Shown here piece by piece: positions 33,401 to 37,484 of a stretch of DNA of 50,000 nucleotides. Under the pieces are notes generated by a model. It was not told where the DNA came from. It saw nothing but the letters and a program-made list of their open reading frames with translations, and made no database searches. The stretch spans positions 137,501 to 187,500 of the forward strand of contig CAJNDS010000724.1 in assembly GCA_905221605.1 (NCBI GenBank), read 5' to 3'. The position numbers were made by a program, and so were the translations under genes. The DNA comes from Symbiodinium natans. Taxonomy: Eukaryota > Sar > Dinophyceae > Suessiales > Symbiodiniaceae. Position 1 is the stretch's first letter. Every line of letters begins with the position of its first letter.

Positions 33401-36358
33401 CCAAGAATGCAAACAAAAACCAAAGAAAACCCCGCAACCCTGCCAAAACAACTCCAACACCCTTGCCGCTAAGCCTAAACCCTAAACCCTAAACCCTAAA
33501 CCCTAAACCCCAAACCCTAAACCCTAAACCCTGAACCCTAAACCCTGAACCCTCAACCCTGGGAACCCCCAGGTCGGCGCACCGACTTCGTCCGTGAAGT
33601 TGCCGGCATCATCCACGGGTGCAGCCACCTTCTGCCGGGGTGTTTGGAGGCTCCAAGACTTTCTGGTGGGTTCAGGGGCTTTGGGGCCCTAAACCCTGAA
33701 CCCCGAACCCTGAACCCTGAACCCTGAACCCTGAACCCTAAACCCTAAACCCTAAACCCTAAACCCTAAACCCTAAACCCTAAACCGTTCTGGGCTTTAT
33801 GGTTTGGGGGTCTGGGGTCTTTAGGGTTTGAGTTTTAGAAGATATGAGAGAATTTGGGCTTCAGGGTTGGAGTTTAGGGCTTCAGGGGTTTAGGGTCGTT
33901 TGGTTCAAGGGCTGCGGTTTACGGTTTAGGGTTTGGGGTTTAGGGGTTTAGGGGTTTAGGGGTTTAGGGGTTTAGGGGTTTAGGGGTTTAGGGGTTTCGG
34001 GGTTTCGGGGTTTAGGGGTTAGGGGTTTAGGGGTTTAGGGGTTTAAGGGTTTAGAGGTTTAGGGGTTTAGGGGTTTAGGGGTTCAGGGGTTCAGGGGTTC
34101 AGGGGTTCAGGGGTTCAGGGGTTCAGGGGTTCAGGGGTTCAGGGTGGGCCTTGGCTCACCATGTCTCCCTAAACCCTAAACCCTAAACCACAAAACCCCA
34201 AACCCCAAACCCCAAACCCCAAACCCTAAACCCCAAACCCCAAACTCCAAACCCTAAACCCTAAACCGTAAAGCCTTGGCTCGCCTTTTTCCTTTTTGTG
34301 CCCAAGGCAAGGCATGCTACGGCTTCGGGAAAAGAGAGAAAATAGGCAATTCCATAAATAGCCCCTTGTACTTGAAGGTTCATGGTACTTACTAACCAAT
34401 TATAACTGTACTTTTAACCCTACTTATAAGTGGGATAACCCCCTATAAGGCCCTTTAGGGGTGTTACAAGTAGGGTTAGTGGTACCCCTTGTAGACCCCA
34501 AATGGAAAAGCATCCCCTTAACGGGACTCTCCCCCAACCCTAAACCCTACACCCGAAGGTTTGGGGTTTTGGGGCTTAGGGTTTACCATTTGGGGTTAAG
34601 GGTTTAGGGTTTGGGGTTTGAGGTTTAGGGCTTGGGAAGAACGGCCCTGCCACATTTCAACCGACTGTTGAGGCACGTCACCCTCAAGCGTAGGGGGACG
34701 TTTTGGGTTTAGGGACAAGGGAGGGGGGGGAGGGTGAGTGAGCAAGTGGGCTTGACCAAATGATACGCACGACAATTACGCAGGCCGTTCCCTGAACCCG
34801 AAACCCCAAACCCCAAACGCTCAACCCTAAACACCCAAATCCCAAAAACTCCAACCCCTAAGCCCCAAAGCCTAAAACCCTAAGCCCTGACAATGAACCC
34901 TAAACCCGAAAGCCTAAGCCCTAAACCCTAAACCCTAAATCCTAAACCCTACAGAGCAAGCTTCATGGTTCACAGAGAATCCTGGTTTCGGCTTGCCTCG
35001 AGGCCATACTTCTGGCCGACCAAGTAGTCCTGGGCGCTTGCGTGTTAATCCTGGGGGGGGGTCCGGGTACTTCGAGGTTCAGGGTTTAGGGTTTAGGGTT
35101 TAGGGTTTAGGGTTTAGGGTTTAGGGTTTAGGGTTTAGGGTTTAGGGTTTAGGGTTTAGGATGTAGGGTTTAGGGTTACAACTGTACTTATAACCATAAG
35201 GGGCTTATAAGTGTGATATAAGTACAGTGTTCTAATTGGTTAATAAGTGCCATGAACATAAGGGGGTTGGGCTGGACTGGGTTCAGACTTTAAGGCTTCG
35301 GGCCTTGGGGTTTTTGAGCTTTAGGGTCTGGGGGTTTCAGCGTTTTAAGGGTTTGGGGTTTAGGGTTTAGGGTTTAGGGTTTAGGGTTTAGGGTTTAGGG
35401 TTTAGGGTTTAGGGTTTAGGGTTTAGGGTTTAAAAGCGAAGGTTGCAATAAGAGTTAAAGGTCAAGCCTGGCGCTCCGTTTGAAGCACCGTTTGAAGCGG
35501 AAATAGATTAGTAGCACGGCCGGCCGCCGTTTTCAACGCCACGCGTCGAGACTTGTGGAGAGGTCCCCTAGGATGGTGGAACACCATGTTAAATGCCACG
35601 TCTTCTTAAAAGGCCTCGTTTTATGAAACCCTAATCTAAGGGTAGTTGCATGGTCCTTTAGTATGGGCCCTTAGATGAGGATCCCTTATGTACCCCTTAT
35701 ATACCCTCTACAACCCAAGGGCCCATACTTCAGAACCCTTTGAAGGAGGTAAGGGACCATATTTAGGGACCATGTAACATTCCTTAGACACACCTGAACC
35801 CAAAACCCTAAACCCAATAAAGCCCCTAATCTAACCCTGAGTCCTAAACCTCACCTAATCCCCAAGACTAAACCCTAACCCCTAAACCCTAAAACCCCTA
35901 AACCCTAACCCTAAACCCCTAAACCTTAAAACTAAAACCCCTAAACCCTAAAACCCTAAACCCTAAACCCCAAAACCCTAAACCCGAAAGCCCTAAAACC
36001 CTACAACCCTAAACCCTAAACCCTAAACCCCAAAACCCTAAACCCTAAACCCCCAAACCTAAACCCTAAAGCCCTACAACCCTAGAACCCTAAAACCCTA
36101 CACCCTAAGCCCTAAACCCTGAAACCCACAACCCTAGACCCTAAACCCTAAAACGCCGAAACCCTAAACCCCTAAAACCATAAAACCCCAAACCCCTAAA
36201 CCCCTAAACCCCTAAACCCCTAAGCCCTAAGCCCTAAGCCCTAAACCCTAAACCCTAAACCCTAAACCCTAAACCCTAAACCCTCAACCCCAATCCATAA
36301 ATCCTTTCGGCCCTTTGGGGGCCCCGGCGTCGGCTCCATGGCCGGGAGCTGTGTGAAC
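474..36358 (-). CDS. ileS: Isoleucyl-tRNA synthetase, bacterial/organellar type; partial gene span, 27 exons found
   Basis: The enzyme charges tRNA-Ile with isoleucine using ATP; this is the bacterial form, so probably imported into plastid or mitochondrion. Minus-strand islands read in order as the family landmarks: [131 protein letters not shown] and [13 protein letters not shown], then [21 protein letters not shown] is split by an intron after KMSK. Joined pieces keep phase at every recognised junction except three gaps: after AWG near 23.64 kb, after GSS near 12.72 kb, and upstream of 36.36 kb. About 1.1 kb of coding sequence lies in 36 kb. Donors are GC, GA or GT and acceptors AG|G. The HIGH-motif end and the C-terminus were not seen. 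An intact gene is inferred from the frame; transcription is not shown. Confidence 0.92.
540..1240. repeat. Telomere-like arrays, both orientations
   Basis: TTTAGGG at 540-580 and 798-905; CCCTAAA at 983-1,031 and 1,120-1,235. IleRS exons sit between and beside them. Confidence 0.95.
1062..1085 (-). CDS. ileS: IleRS exon, AVFQQMRE
   Basis: A 24-nt exon, GCAG|GCG to GGGAG|GC. Joins the next exon as [12 protein letters not shown]. Confidence 0.8.
1475..1505 (-). CDS. ileS: IleRS exon, [10 protein letters not shown]
   Basis: Acceptor CCAAG|GATC, donor GCTGAG|GT. An upstream acceptor giving a few extra residues cannot be excluded. Confidence 0.83.
1530..2355. repeat. TTTAGGG array grading into TTTAAGGG, then CCCTAAA
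   Basis: The 8-mer TTTAAGGG dominates 1,620-2,010; ends with CCCTAAA at 2,287-2,355. No gene seen from 1,510 to 2,500. Confidence 0.95.
2921..3100 (+). CDS. Open island, possible exon
   Basis: Plus frame reads [20 protein letters not shown] then [18 protein letters not shown]. The unique block 2,510-3,110 is otherwise unexplained; the minus strand is partly open too. Confidence 0.25.
3130..3625. repeat. Mixed telomere-like arrays incl. CCTAAGC variant
   Basis: Short TTTAGGG, CCCTAAGC and CCCTAAA tracts between unique crumbs. Confidence 0.85.
3654..3709 (-). CDS. ileS: IleRS exon, [18 protein letters not shown](L)
   Basis: Acceptor GGCAG|ATC, the one non-G acceptor; donor GAGCT|GC. Reads [14 protein letters not shown] across the junction. 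Confidence 0.93.
3983..4110 (-). pseudogene. ankyrin-like piece with a frameshift, possible last exon
   Basis: One frame reads [14 protein letters not shown]; after a one-base shift the next reads [17 protein letters not shown]. Together they look like one ankyrin repeat and the start of another. The break may be decay, an assembly error or a missed intron. Confidence 0.45.
4188..5038 (-). CDS. Ubiquitin-like/ankyrin-repeat protein, two-exon model
   Basis: Exons 4,445-5,038 and 4,188-4,337 give 247 residues. The start is the ATG that opens [15 protein letters not shown], a ubiquitin-like fold (residues 1-70) as found at the head of many dinoflagellate ankyrin proteins; the open frame extends upstream of this ATG, but its only in-frame start there is GTG. 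Ankyrin repeats follow ([40 protein letters not shown], then repeats with [16 protein letters not shown] and [16 protein letters not shown]). The 107-nt intron is GA-AG, has CATGGTTGGG/CCCAACCATG inverted ends and GAAGC at both edges. The whole gene sits in an IleRS intron on the same strand. It probably mediates protein binding; the partner is unknown. The gene may continue into an ankyrin-like island at 3,983-4,110. Confidence 0.85.
4338..4444 (-). mobile_element. Introner-like intron of the ankyrin gene
   Basis: CATGGTTGGG/CCCAACCATG inverted repeats near the ends; GAAGC at both edges; GA-AG. Confidence 0.8.
5103..5158. repeat. CCCTAAA array upstream of the ankyrin gene
   Basis: Eight uninterrupted units. 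5,158-5,640 is degenerate telomere-like sequence with nothing else recognised. Confidence 0.95.
5749..5810 (-). CDS. ileS: IleRS exon, [20 protein letters not shown]
   Basis: Acceptor CTCAG|GC, donor AGATTC|GT. The following intron holds the ankyrin gene. Confidence 0.92.
5868..6175. repeat. Compound microsatellite
   Basis: AT, then TTTATA units, then GTAT units, then GT. Long frames here are repeat translation only. Confidence 0.95.
6330..6750. repeat. CCCTAAA arrays
   Basis: Tracts at 6,330-6,425 and 6,640-6,750, within an IleRS intron. Confidence 0.9.
6772..6821 (-). CDS. ileS: IleRS exon, [16 protein letters not shown]
   Basis: Acceptor ATCAG|GCTC, donor ATCA|GC. Confidence 0.94.
6857..7533. 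repeat. Longest TTTAGGG array region
   Basis: 6,857-6,960 and 7,105-7,533; the second is about 60 units, mostly exact. Confidence 0.97.
7647..7669 (-). CDS. ileS: IleRS exon, EPAMGAD(V)
   Basis: A 23-nt exon, CTCAG|GAG to GATGT|GC, bridging [20 protein letters not shown] in frame. Confidence 0.88.
7953..8058. mobile_element. MITE-like element, copy 1
   Basis: Inverted ends CTTAGTTGCTGAGTTCAT and CTTAGTAGCTGAGCGAGT around AGTGTACACTTTC. A second copy is at 32,627. Confidence 0.8.
8222..8282 (-). CDS. ileS: IleRS exon, [20 protein letters not shown]
   Basis: Second half of the KMSKS region. Acceptor CAGAG|GTCC, donor AAACAG|GA. Confidence 0.95.
8338..8890. repeat. GCTTAGGG-rich and TTTAGGG arrays
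   Basis: 8,350-8,410 is homogenised to CTTAGGG. The island 8,470-8,670 is open on minus ([20 protein letters not shown]) but was not assigned. Confidence 0.85.
9217..9245 (-). CDS. ileS: IleRS exon, VDENGRKMS(K)
   Basis: First half of the KMSKS ATP-binding loop. Acceptor CTCAG|GTG; donor AGCAA|GC. The next exon supplies the rest of Lys and SIGN. Confidence 0.95.
9507..9527 (-). CDS. ileS: IleRS exon, VMTHGFC
   Basis: Seven codons, CCGAG|GTC to TTCTGC|GT. Confidence 0.88.
9770..10171 (+). CDS. ORF of 133 codons, doubtful
   Basis: An open ATG-to-stop frame in a unique island with no recognised motif. It lies within an IleRS intron. Confidence 0.25.
   Translation: MLERIGCAQTRQAATRGQNPGSPQLIQTEFGSLLGPFFRRTLLYTEMQLEFRPRRKFYNIKPLNPAKKKEIKNRLHNDGNSHRITKNVFNRYARVAMAAATATDPRIDNNYNLGRPVTNHIKTRAPCFGLVGA
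10328..10385 (-). CDS. ileS: IleRS exon, [19 protein letters not shown]
   Basis: Acceptor AGAG|GTT. The donor AAAGCC|GC is chosen to fit APYK-x-VMTHGF; a site one codon earlier is possible. Confidence 0.93.
10500..10867 (-). CDS. Open reading frame, doubtful
   Basis: Reads [20 protein letters not shown] and [19 protein letters not shown]. The 5' part overlaps another plausible plus frame. No family recognised; it lies in an IleRS intron. Confidence 0.3.
11062..11087 (-). CDS. ileS: IleRS exon, EGQDQHRG(W)
   Basis: Acceptor CTCAG|GAAG, donor GGCTG|GT. Reads [13 protein letters not shown] across to the next exon. Confidence 0.94.
11098..11235. repeat. TTTAGGG array turning into CTTAGGG
   Basis: Lies between two IleRS exons. 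Confidence 0.95.
11580..11618 (-). CDS. ileS: IleRS exon, [13 protein letters not shown]
   Basis: Acceptor GTTAG|GTG, donor CTG|GAAG. The next exon also starts GAAG, a 4-bp target-duplication pattern. Confidence 0.92.
11652..12110. repeat. Tandem duplication, period about 230 bp
   Basis: A unit holding GAGAAAGGGGAAAGGG, array variants, and a unique stretch (GGCTTGCAGGGCTTTCGCTC to GGCCTAGGCTTT) occurs twice, at about 11,789 and 12,018. The unique part is open on minus ([19 protein letters not shown]); the one substitution seen there is synonymous in that frame. Confidence 0.8.
12720..12762 (-). CDS. ileS: IleRS exon, [13 protein letters not shown]
   Basis: Contains the family signature [13 protein letters not shown]. 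Acceptor CGCAG|GG; donor TCCTG|GC is likely. A microexon of about 5 residues is missing before the next recognised exon. Confidence 0.94.
13413..13446 (-). CDS. ileS: IleRS exon, [11 protein letters not shown]
   Basis: Acceptor CCCAG|GAG, donor GAAAG|GC. Completes Gly with the next exon ([11 protein letters not shown]). Confidence 0.88.
14197..14230 (-). CDS. ileS: IleRS exon, [11 protein letters not shown]
   Basis: Acceptor CTTAG|GT, donor CAGAG|GA. Joins the next exon as [16 protein letters not shown]. Confidence 0.85.
14881..14921 (-). CDS. ileS: IleRS exon, [13 protein letters not shown]
   Basis: Acceptor CGAAG|GTG, donor TGGCA|GT. Confidence 0.9.
15326..15415 (-). CDS. Open island with good splice sites, unassigned
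   Basis: ATCAG|CTC to GCGG|GTTAG encloses [20 protein letters not shown]. It does not fit IleRS in order, so it is an unassigned exon or chance. Confidence 0.4.
15423..15535 (-). mobile_element. Introner-like element, copy outside a recognised gene
   Basis: Near-identical to the RCC1 copy; 113 nt flanked by ATTA on both sides, a different 4-bp target. Confidence 0.85.
15850..15975. repeat. ACTCCTAA array
   Basis: Units CTCCTAAA with CTCCCAAA/CTCCTCAA variants. The unique block 15,600-15,790 before it is open on both strands and unassigned. Confidence 0.9.
16077..16106 (-). CDS. ileS: IleRS exon, [10 protein letters not shown]
   Basis: Acceptor GGCAG|GAT, donor CAGAG|GT. Confidence 0.88.
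16125..16387. repeat. TTTAGGG array turning into TTAGGGG array
   Basis: 16,225-16,375 is nearly pure TTAGGGG. Confidence 0.95.
16755..16975. repeat. Copy of the 110-bp unit family
   Basis: Two adjoining units match 22,040-22,350. Confidence 0.75.
16994..19278 (-). CDS. Ubiquitin-like/RCC1-repeat protein, 8 coding exons
   Basis: Coding exons: 19,165-19,278; 18,826-19,032; 18,634-18,709; 18,275-18,520; 17,600-18,168; 17,361-17,462; 17,237-17,244 (8 nt); 16,994-17,126. They join into 1,455 nt with one open frame ending in TGA. Exons 1-2 encode a ubiquitin-like fold ([20 protein letters not shown] ... [16 protein letters not shown]). The rest is about nine RCC1-type units of the form [32 protein letters not shown], a likely beta-propeller. 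The initiator ATG is not in the first exon (it is preceded by TAA), so a short upstream exon is expected beyond the array at 19,296-19,400. Donors are GT, GC, GA, GA, GC, GA and GA; every acceptor is AG|G. The gene lies within an IleRS intron on the same strand. Its biochemical role is unknown; such proteins are often named HERC- or UVR8-like from the repeats alone. Confidence 0.92.
17127..17236 (-). mobile_element. Introner-like RCC1 intron 7
   Basis: GAAG at both edges, GA-AG, with a loosely inverted CTTAGGGATACTTGG end. Confidence 0.7.
17237..17244 (-). CDS. 8-nt microexon of the RCC1 gene
   Basis: GATCGGTT is bounded by CCAAG|GATC and TT|GAAG. It is needed to keep [13 protein letters not shown] in frame. 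Confidence 0.85.
17245..17356 (-). mobile_element. Introner-like element, copy forming RCC1 intron 6
   Basis: 112 nt flanked by GATC on both sides; its ends are CTTTGTGG and CAGCCAAG on the gene strand. Two other copies lie in the window, at 15,423 and 22,754. Confidence 0.85.
17466..17594. repeat. TTTAGGG array forming RCC1 intron 5
   Basis: Flanked by ATCGCCTTGA at 17,458-17,467 and 17,595-17,604. On the gene strand both splice sites (AAG|GC) fall in these copies. Confidence 0.9.
18169..18274 (-). mobile_element. Introner-like element, RCC1 intron 4
   Basis: Inverted ends around CTTGGG/CCCAAG, AT-rich core, GATC at both edges. Related copies at 33,196-33,290 and 45,113-45,173. Confidence 0.8.
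18521..18633 (-). mobile_element. Introner-like RCC1 intron 3
   Basis: Ends CTTGGCGCAATTCTGG and CCAGAAGTCAGCCAAG are imperfect inverted repeats; GATC at both edges; GA-AG. Confidence 0.8.
18710..18825 (-). mobile_element. Introner-like RCC1 intron 2, same family as intron 1
   Basis: Ends CTGGGTTCTG and AAGAACCCAG; GCTG at both edges, giving a GC-AG intron. Confidence 0.8.
19033..19164 (-). mobile_element. Introner-like RCC1 intron 1, CTGGGYTCTT ends
   Basis: Ends CTGGGCTCTT and AAGAACCCAG are inverted with one mismatch; GTTG at both edges. It contains a short telomere-like array (19,123-19,150). Confidence 0.8.
20559..20717. repeat. AGT trinucleotide microsatellite
   Basis: About 160 bp of AGT units with AGC/AGG interruptions in an AT-rich block with no telomere-like arrays (20.2-22.0 kb). 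Confidence 0.95.
21335..21425. repeat. AGT/GTTGTA microsatellite
   Basis: Same motif as 20,559-20,717. The AT-rich flanks (20,200-21,900) hold no gene I can support. Confidence 0.9.
22040..22350. repeat. Tandem-like unit of about 110 bp, partial third copy
   Basis: Units contain AGCTCCAGACGCTTGTTAAA, then ATTTGACCAGGCGGGAGGA and GCATCAGC. The same unit occurs at 16,755-16,975. Open frames over it are not conserved between copies. Confidence 0.75.
22754..22817 (-). mobile_element. Introner-like element, truncated copy
   Basis: Shares about 64 nt (ATAAGAAACCCAATAAACCC and onward) with the copies at 15,423 and 17,245; the left part is replaced by sequence like the element at 138-240. Confidence 0.8.
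22848..22940. mobile_element. Reverse copy of the AGTATAGGGG element
   Basis: The reverse complement shares GGGACCATAAGGGAAT and TTATTCCGACCCC with 37,611-37,722. Confidence 0.7.
23231..23410 (+). CDS. Open island, possible exon(s), strand unresolved
   Basis: Plus frames read [20 protein letters not shown] and [20 protein letters not shown]. Other nearby open islands (23,812-23,900, 24,040-24,105, 24,205-24,270) are plausible on plus, but in one neighbour the true signal was the minus-strand IleRS exon, so this is weak. Confidence 0.25.
23641..23673 (-). CDS. ileS: IleRS exon, [11 protein letters not shown]
   Basis: Acceptor GCAAG|GAC, probable GT donor after GGT. The next expected piece (VPIPVF-like) was not found; a read of PLVFLQ near 22,510 is a weak candidate. 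The RCC1 gene lies in this gap. Confidence 0.93.
24100..25490. repeat. Series of TTTAGGG/CCCTAAA/TTTAGGGG arrays
   Basis: 24,100-24,205; 24,325-24,470; 24,610-24,675 (CCCTAAA); 24,770-24,862; 24,975-25,100; 25,360-25,490 (TTTAGGGG/TTCAGGGG). One IleRS exon lies at 24,883-24,937. Confidence 0.93.
24883..24937 (-). CDS. ileS: IleRS exon, [18 protein letters not shown]
   Basis: Acceptor CTGAG|GT, donor CGCAGT|GC. Matches the block just before DWCISRQR in the family. Confidence 0.94.
25809..25865 (-). CDS. ileS: IleRS exon, [18 protein letters not shown]
   Basis: Acceptor CCGAG|GT, donor GTGCA|GC. The Gln codon is completed by the next exon to give EVQ-FIPES. Confidence 0.92.
26015..26115 (-). 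other. tRNA-like relic or tRNA-derived SINE fragment
   Basis: The minus strand has an A-box-like GAGCCAGTGGGTAGCACACT, a CTGACTTCCAAA anticodon-arm-like segment (TCC, glycine) and a B-box GGGTTCGACTTCCC, with an insertion between anticodon arm and B-box. It does not fold as an intact tRNA by eye. Confidence 0.4.
26235..26910. repeat. CCCTAAA, long TTTAGGG and TCTAGGG arrays
   Basis: 26,365-26,620 is a long exact TTTAGGG run; 26,785-26,845 is homogenised to TCTAGGG. An IleRS exon lies between at 26,687-26,755. Confidence 0.95.
26687..26755 (-). CDS. ileS: IleRS exon, [18 protein letters not shown]...PQW
   Basis: The most diagnostic exon: the [12 protein letters not shown]...RATPQW block is characteristic of IleRS. 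Acceptor CGCAG|GT; donor CAGTG|GC splits the Trp codon and is completed by the next exon (W-F-A-S-I-D). Confidence 0.95.
27030..28330. repeat. TTTAGGG, CCCTAAA and CCCTAAAA arrays
   Basis: 27,030-27,225; 27,370-27,660 (degenerate); 27,972-28,168 (CCCTAAAA); 28,254-28,330. Confidence 0.9.
27679..27906 (+). CDS. Cysteine-rich terminal exon, plus strand
   Basis: After the acceptor CCGCAG|C, an open frame of 75 codons ends in TAA. It holds eight cysteines ([31 protein letters not shown]) and reads like a small extracellular or secreted domain. I do not recognise the family. The upstream side is an array of CCCTAAA variants, so earlier exons were not resolved. It lies antisense inside an IleRS intron. 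Confidence 0.5.
   Translation, partial: YFVAASDHKLLVCQKHCPYPCLPYARVSRCRSWAAPTDDNFKLELFPRISCDCPGTIGNVVTGIDGGVSLTCLRE
28489..28544 (-). CDS. ileS: IleRS exon, [18 protein letters not shown]
   Basis: Acceptor ATGAG|GA, donor CGCAG|GA. It joins the next exon in frame as [14 protein letters not shown]. Confidence 0.88.
29123..29157 (-). CDS. ileS: IleRS exon, [11 protein letters not shown]
   Basis: Acceptor GGCAG|GC, donor CAAG|GA. With the previous exon it reads [15 protein letters not shown]. Confidence 0.82.
29510..29628. mobile_element. Copy of the 37.8-kb element with telomere-like repeats inside
   Basis: Starts CCGAAATTAAGGTACC and ends ATTTTCGTAAACCCCCACAT. CCCTAAA-like units replace part of the middle. 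Confidence 0.6.
29866..32219 (-). CDS. Unrecognised 317-residue helical protein, 7 exons
   Basis: Exons: 32,062-32,219; 31,732-31,933; 31,518-31,624; 31,193-31,309; 30,810-30,924; 30,536-30,652; 29,866-30,003. They total 954 nt, one open frame from ATG (in-frame TAA four codons upstream) to TAA. The protein begins [20 protein letters not shown] and ends MSAMKMPGF. It is rich in Ala, Leu, Lys and Gln, mostly amphipathic helix, with no signal peptide and no catalytic motif that I recognise. Donors are GA, GT, GA, GC, GC and GA. The fourth junction is the least certain: GC-AG with GCTC at both edges fits, but exon 4 stays open 33 nt further. Three introns contain telomere-like arrays flanked by copied exon or splice-site sequence. 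The gene sits wholly inside an IleRS intron. Confidence 0.85.
30020..30182. repeat. TTTAGGG array flanked by a 24-bp duplication
   Basis: The same 24 bp (GGCGACTTGATCG... to ...CCTAGGAT) lies at 29,987-30,010 and 30,263-30,286, spanning the acceptor of exon 7 of the 317-residue gene. Confidence 0.9.
30666..30803. repeat. TTTAGGG array flanked by a 19-bp duplication
   Basis: CGGGGCCTGGCCCATGAAA at 30,647-30,665 and 30,804-30,822. The intron is spliced within the copies (CCAG|GC). Confidence 0.93.
30935..31080. repeat. TTTAGGG array in intron 4 of the 317-residue gene
   Basis: About 20 units. Confidence 0.95.
31310..31517 (-). mobile_element. Introner-like intron 3 of the 317-residue gene, telomere-like array inside
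   Basis: Perfect 14-bp inverted ends CTTGGTAGCCCAGT/ACTGGGCTACCAAG, GATT at both edges, GA-AG. A TTTAGGG array at 31,381-31,497 fills the interior. Confidence 0.85.
31630..31719. repeat. TTTAGGG array flanked by a 17-bp duplication
   Basis: GGGCTTCTGCACCTCAG at 31,613-31,629 and 31,720-31,736. Splicing as GAG|GT in both copies restores one. Confidence 0.93.
31934..32061 (-). mobile_element. Introner-like intron 1 of the 317-residue gene
   Basis: CTTGGTAG/CTACGAAG ends related to intron 3; GAAA at both edges; GA-AG. Interior holds poly-A and poly-C runs. Confidence 0.75.
32627..32731. mobile_element. MITE-like element, copy 2
   Basis: Same ends and interior as 7,953-8,058, about 105 nt. Confidence 0.8.
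32936..33061. mobile_element. MITE-like element with TACTTGGAGGTTCATGGG ends
   Basis: Same family as 138-240; ends in CCCATGAACCTCCCAAGTA. Confidence 0.8.
33196..33290. mobile_element. Dispersed copy of the CTTGGG/CCAAGG element
   Basis: Shares CTTGGGTTTTATA, the AT-rich middle and the GGCTATA end with 18,169-18,274. Confidence 0.65.
33473..34270. repeat. CCCTAAA and TTTAGGGG/TTCAGGGG arrays
   Basis: 33,473-33,560; 33,690-33,786; 33,918-34,145 (8-mer variants); 34,170-34,270. Confidence 0.92.
33583..33628 (-). CDS. ileS: IleRS exon, [15 protein letters not shown]
   Basis: Acceptor AGAAG|GTG and donor GTCG|GT. The following intron of about 4.4 kb holds the complete 317-residue gene. Confidence 0.9.
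34366..34496. mobile_element. Diverged MITE of the GGTTCATGG family
   Basis: Contains GAAGGTTCATGGTACTTACT and an inverted right end; the reverse of its interior recurs at 35,176-35,265. Confidence 0.6.
34997..35029 (-). CDS. ileS: IleRS exon, [11 protein letters not shown]
   Basis: Eleven codons between CCCAG|GAC and GAG|GC. Confidence 0.88.
35080..36290. repeat. TTTAGGG arrays, then a long degenerate CCCTAAA tract
   Basis: 35,080-35,178 and 35,350-35,432 TTTAGGG; 35,800-36,290 CCCTAAA with many variants. Confidence 0.92.
35176..35265. mobile_element. Partial reversed copy of the 34.4-kb MITE
   Basis: The reverse complement reads GTTCATGGCACTTATTAACC and onward, as at 34,378. Confidence 0.6.
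36329..36358 (-). CDS. ileS: IleRS exon, [10 protein letters not shown]
   Basis: Ten codons, acceptor GAG|GTT and donor GAC|GC. Joins in frame to the next exon to give [16 protein letters not shown], the editing-domain landmark. Confidence 0.88.
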
Positions 36359-36364
36359 CTCGGC

Positions 36365-37395
36365 GGGGTTTAGGGTTTAGGGTTTAGGGTTGAGGGTTTG
36401 GGGTTTGGGGTTTAGGGTTTAGGGTTTGGGGTTTGAGGTTTAGGGTTTAGGGTTTCGGGTTGAGGGTTGAGGGTTTAGGGCTTGGGGTTTGGGGTTTGGG
36501 GTTTAGGGTTTAGGGTTTAGGGTTTAGGGTTTAGGAATGAGGGTTTAGGGCTTAGGGTTCGGAATTTGGGGTTTCGGGTTGAGGGTTCAGGGTTTAGGGT
36601 TTGGGGTTTAGGGGAGGTTGTTGCTGAACCCCAAACCCCAAGCCTCACTCATGTAGACGCCTCAGGGTTTAGGGTTTTAGGGTTTTCAGGGTTTTTAGGG
36701 TTTAGGGTTCAGGGTTTAGGGTTTAGGGTTTAGGGGTTTTCAAGGAAAGGGGTCGCATGAATATACTCACTATAAGTCCCTTTTTTGTAAAGCATTTGGG
36801 GTGTTAAAGCAGTATACGGGAAGTTCCCTAAATAGTGTTAGGGCTTATGGGGCCGGGCTGAGGGTTTGTTCTTTCGATTTCTGTGCCAATTGCGTATTCT
36901 GAGACAGGTAGATGTTTATTGAGCATCGCGTTACCCCAACCGCTTATCCACAAATTCCCAATTCTTGCCCGCTCTACATCCCACCCTCAACCTCAATCCC
37001 TAACCCTACTGGTTCTGAATGAGTTTAAACCCTAAACCCTAAACCCTAAACCCTAAACCCTAATTGTTTGGGAAGTAGGTACCTTACATAAAAAGAGGTA
37101 CCTTCCCAATTCTGCCCTTTAAGGCCCCTCAGCCGCCCCTGAACCCCAAACCCCACGGACCGACCAATCAGGGCCCTGAAGAATCGGATTACACCCAAAG
37201 GTTCGAGACGGTGTGGGGTTTAAGGTTCAGGGCGCGGAGTCTAGGGATGAAGGTTTGGGGGTTTGGGGGTTTGGGGGTTTGGGGGTTTGGGGGTTTGGGG
37301 GTTTGGGGGTTTGGGGGCTTGGGGGTTTGGGGGCTTGGGGGCTTGGGGGCTTGGGGGCTTGGGGGCTTGGGGTTTAGAGTTTAGGGTTTAAGGTT
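36365..37395. repeat. TTTAGGG variants and TTTGGGGG array
   Basis: 36,365-36,735 mixed; 37,250-37,370 homogenised to GTTTGGGG/CTTGGGGG. Confidence 0.9.
36935..36973 (-). CDS. possible IleRS exon (GKNWEFVDKRL)
   Basis: An open island upstream of the VHTAPGHG exon with a GT donor after TTGGG. The read AGKNWEFVDKRLG could be the segment after the WTTTPWT block, but it is too weakly conserved to be sure. Confidence 0.3.
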
Positions 37396-37484
37396 TAACA
37401 TCAAATGGCACCCTAAGAAAAGCCTTCCCTTCATATCCCCATAACATAGCTGCTAAGCATCGTGCAAACAGACACGCACGCACG

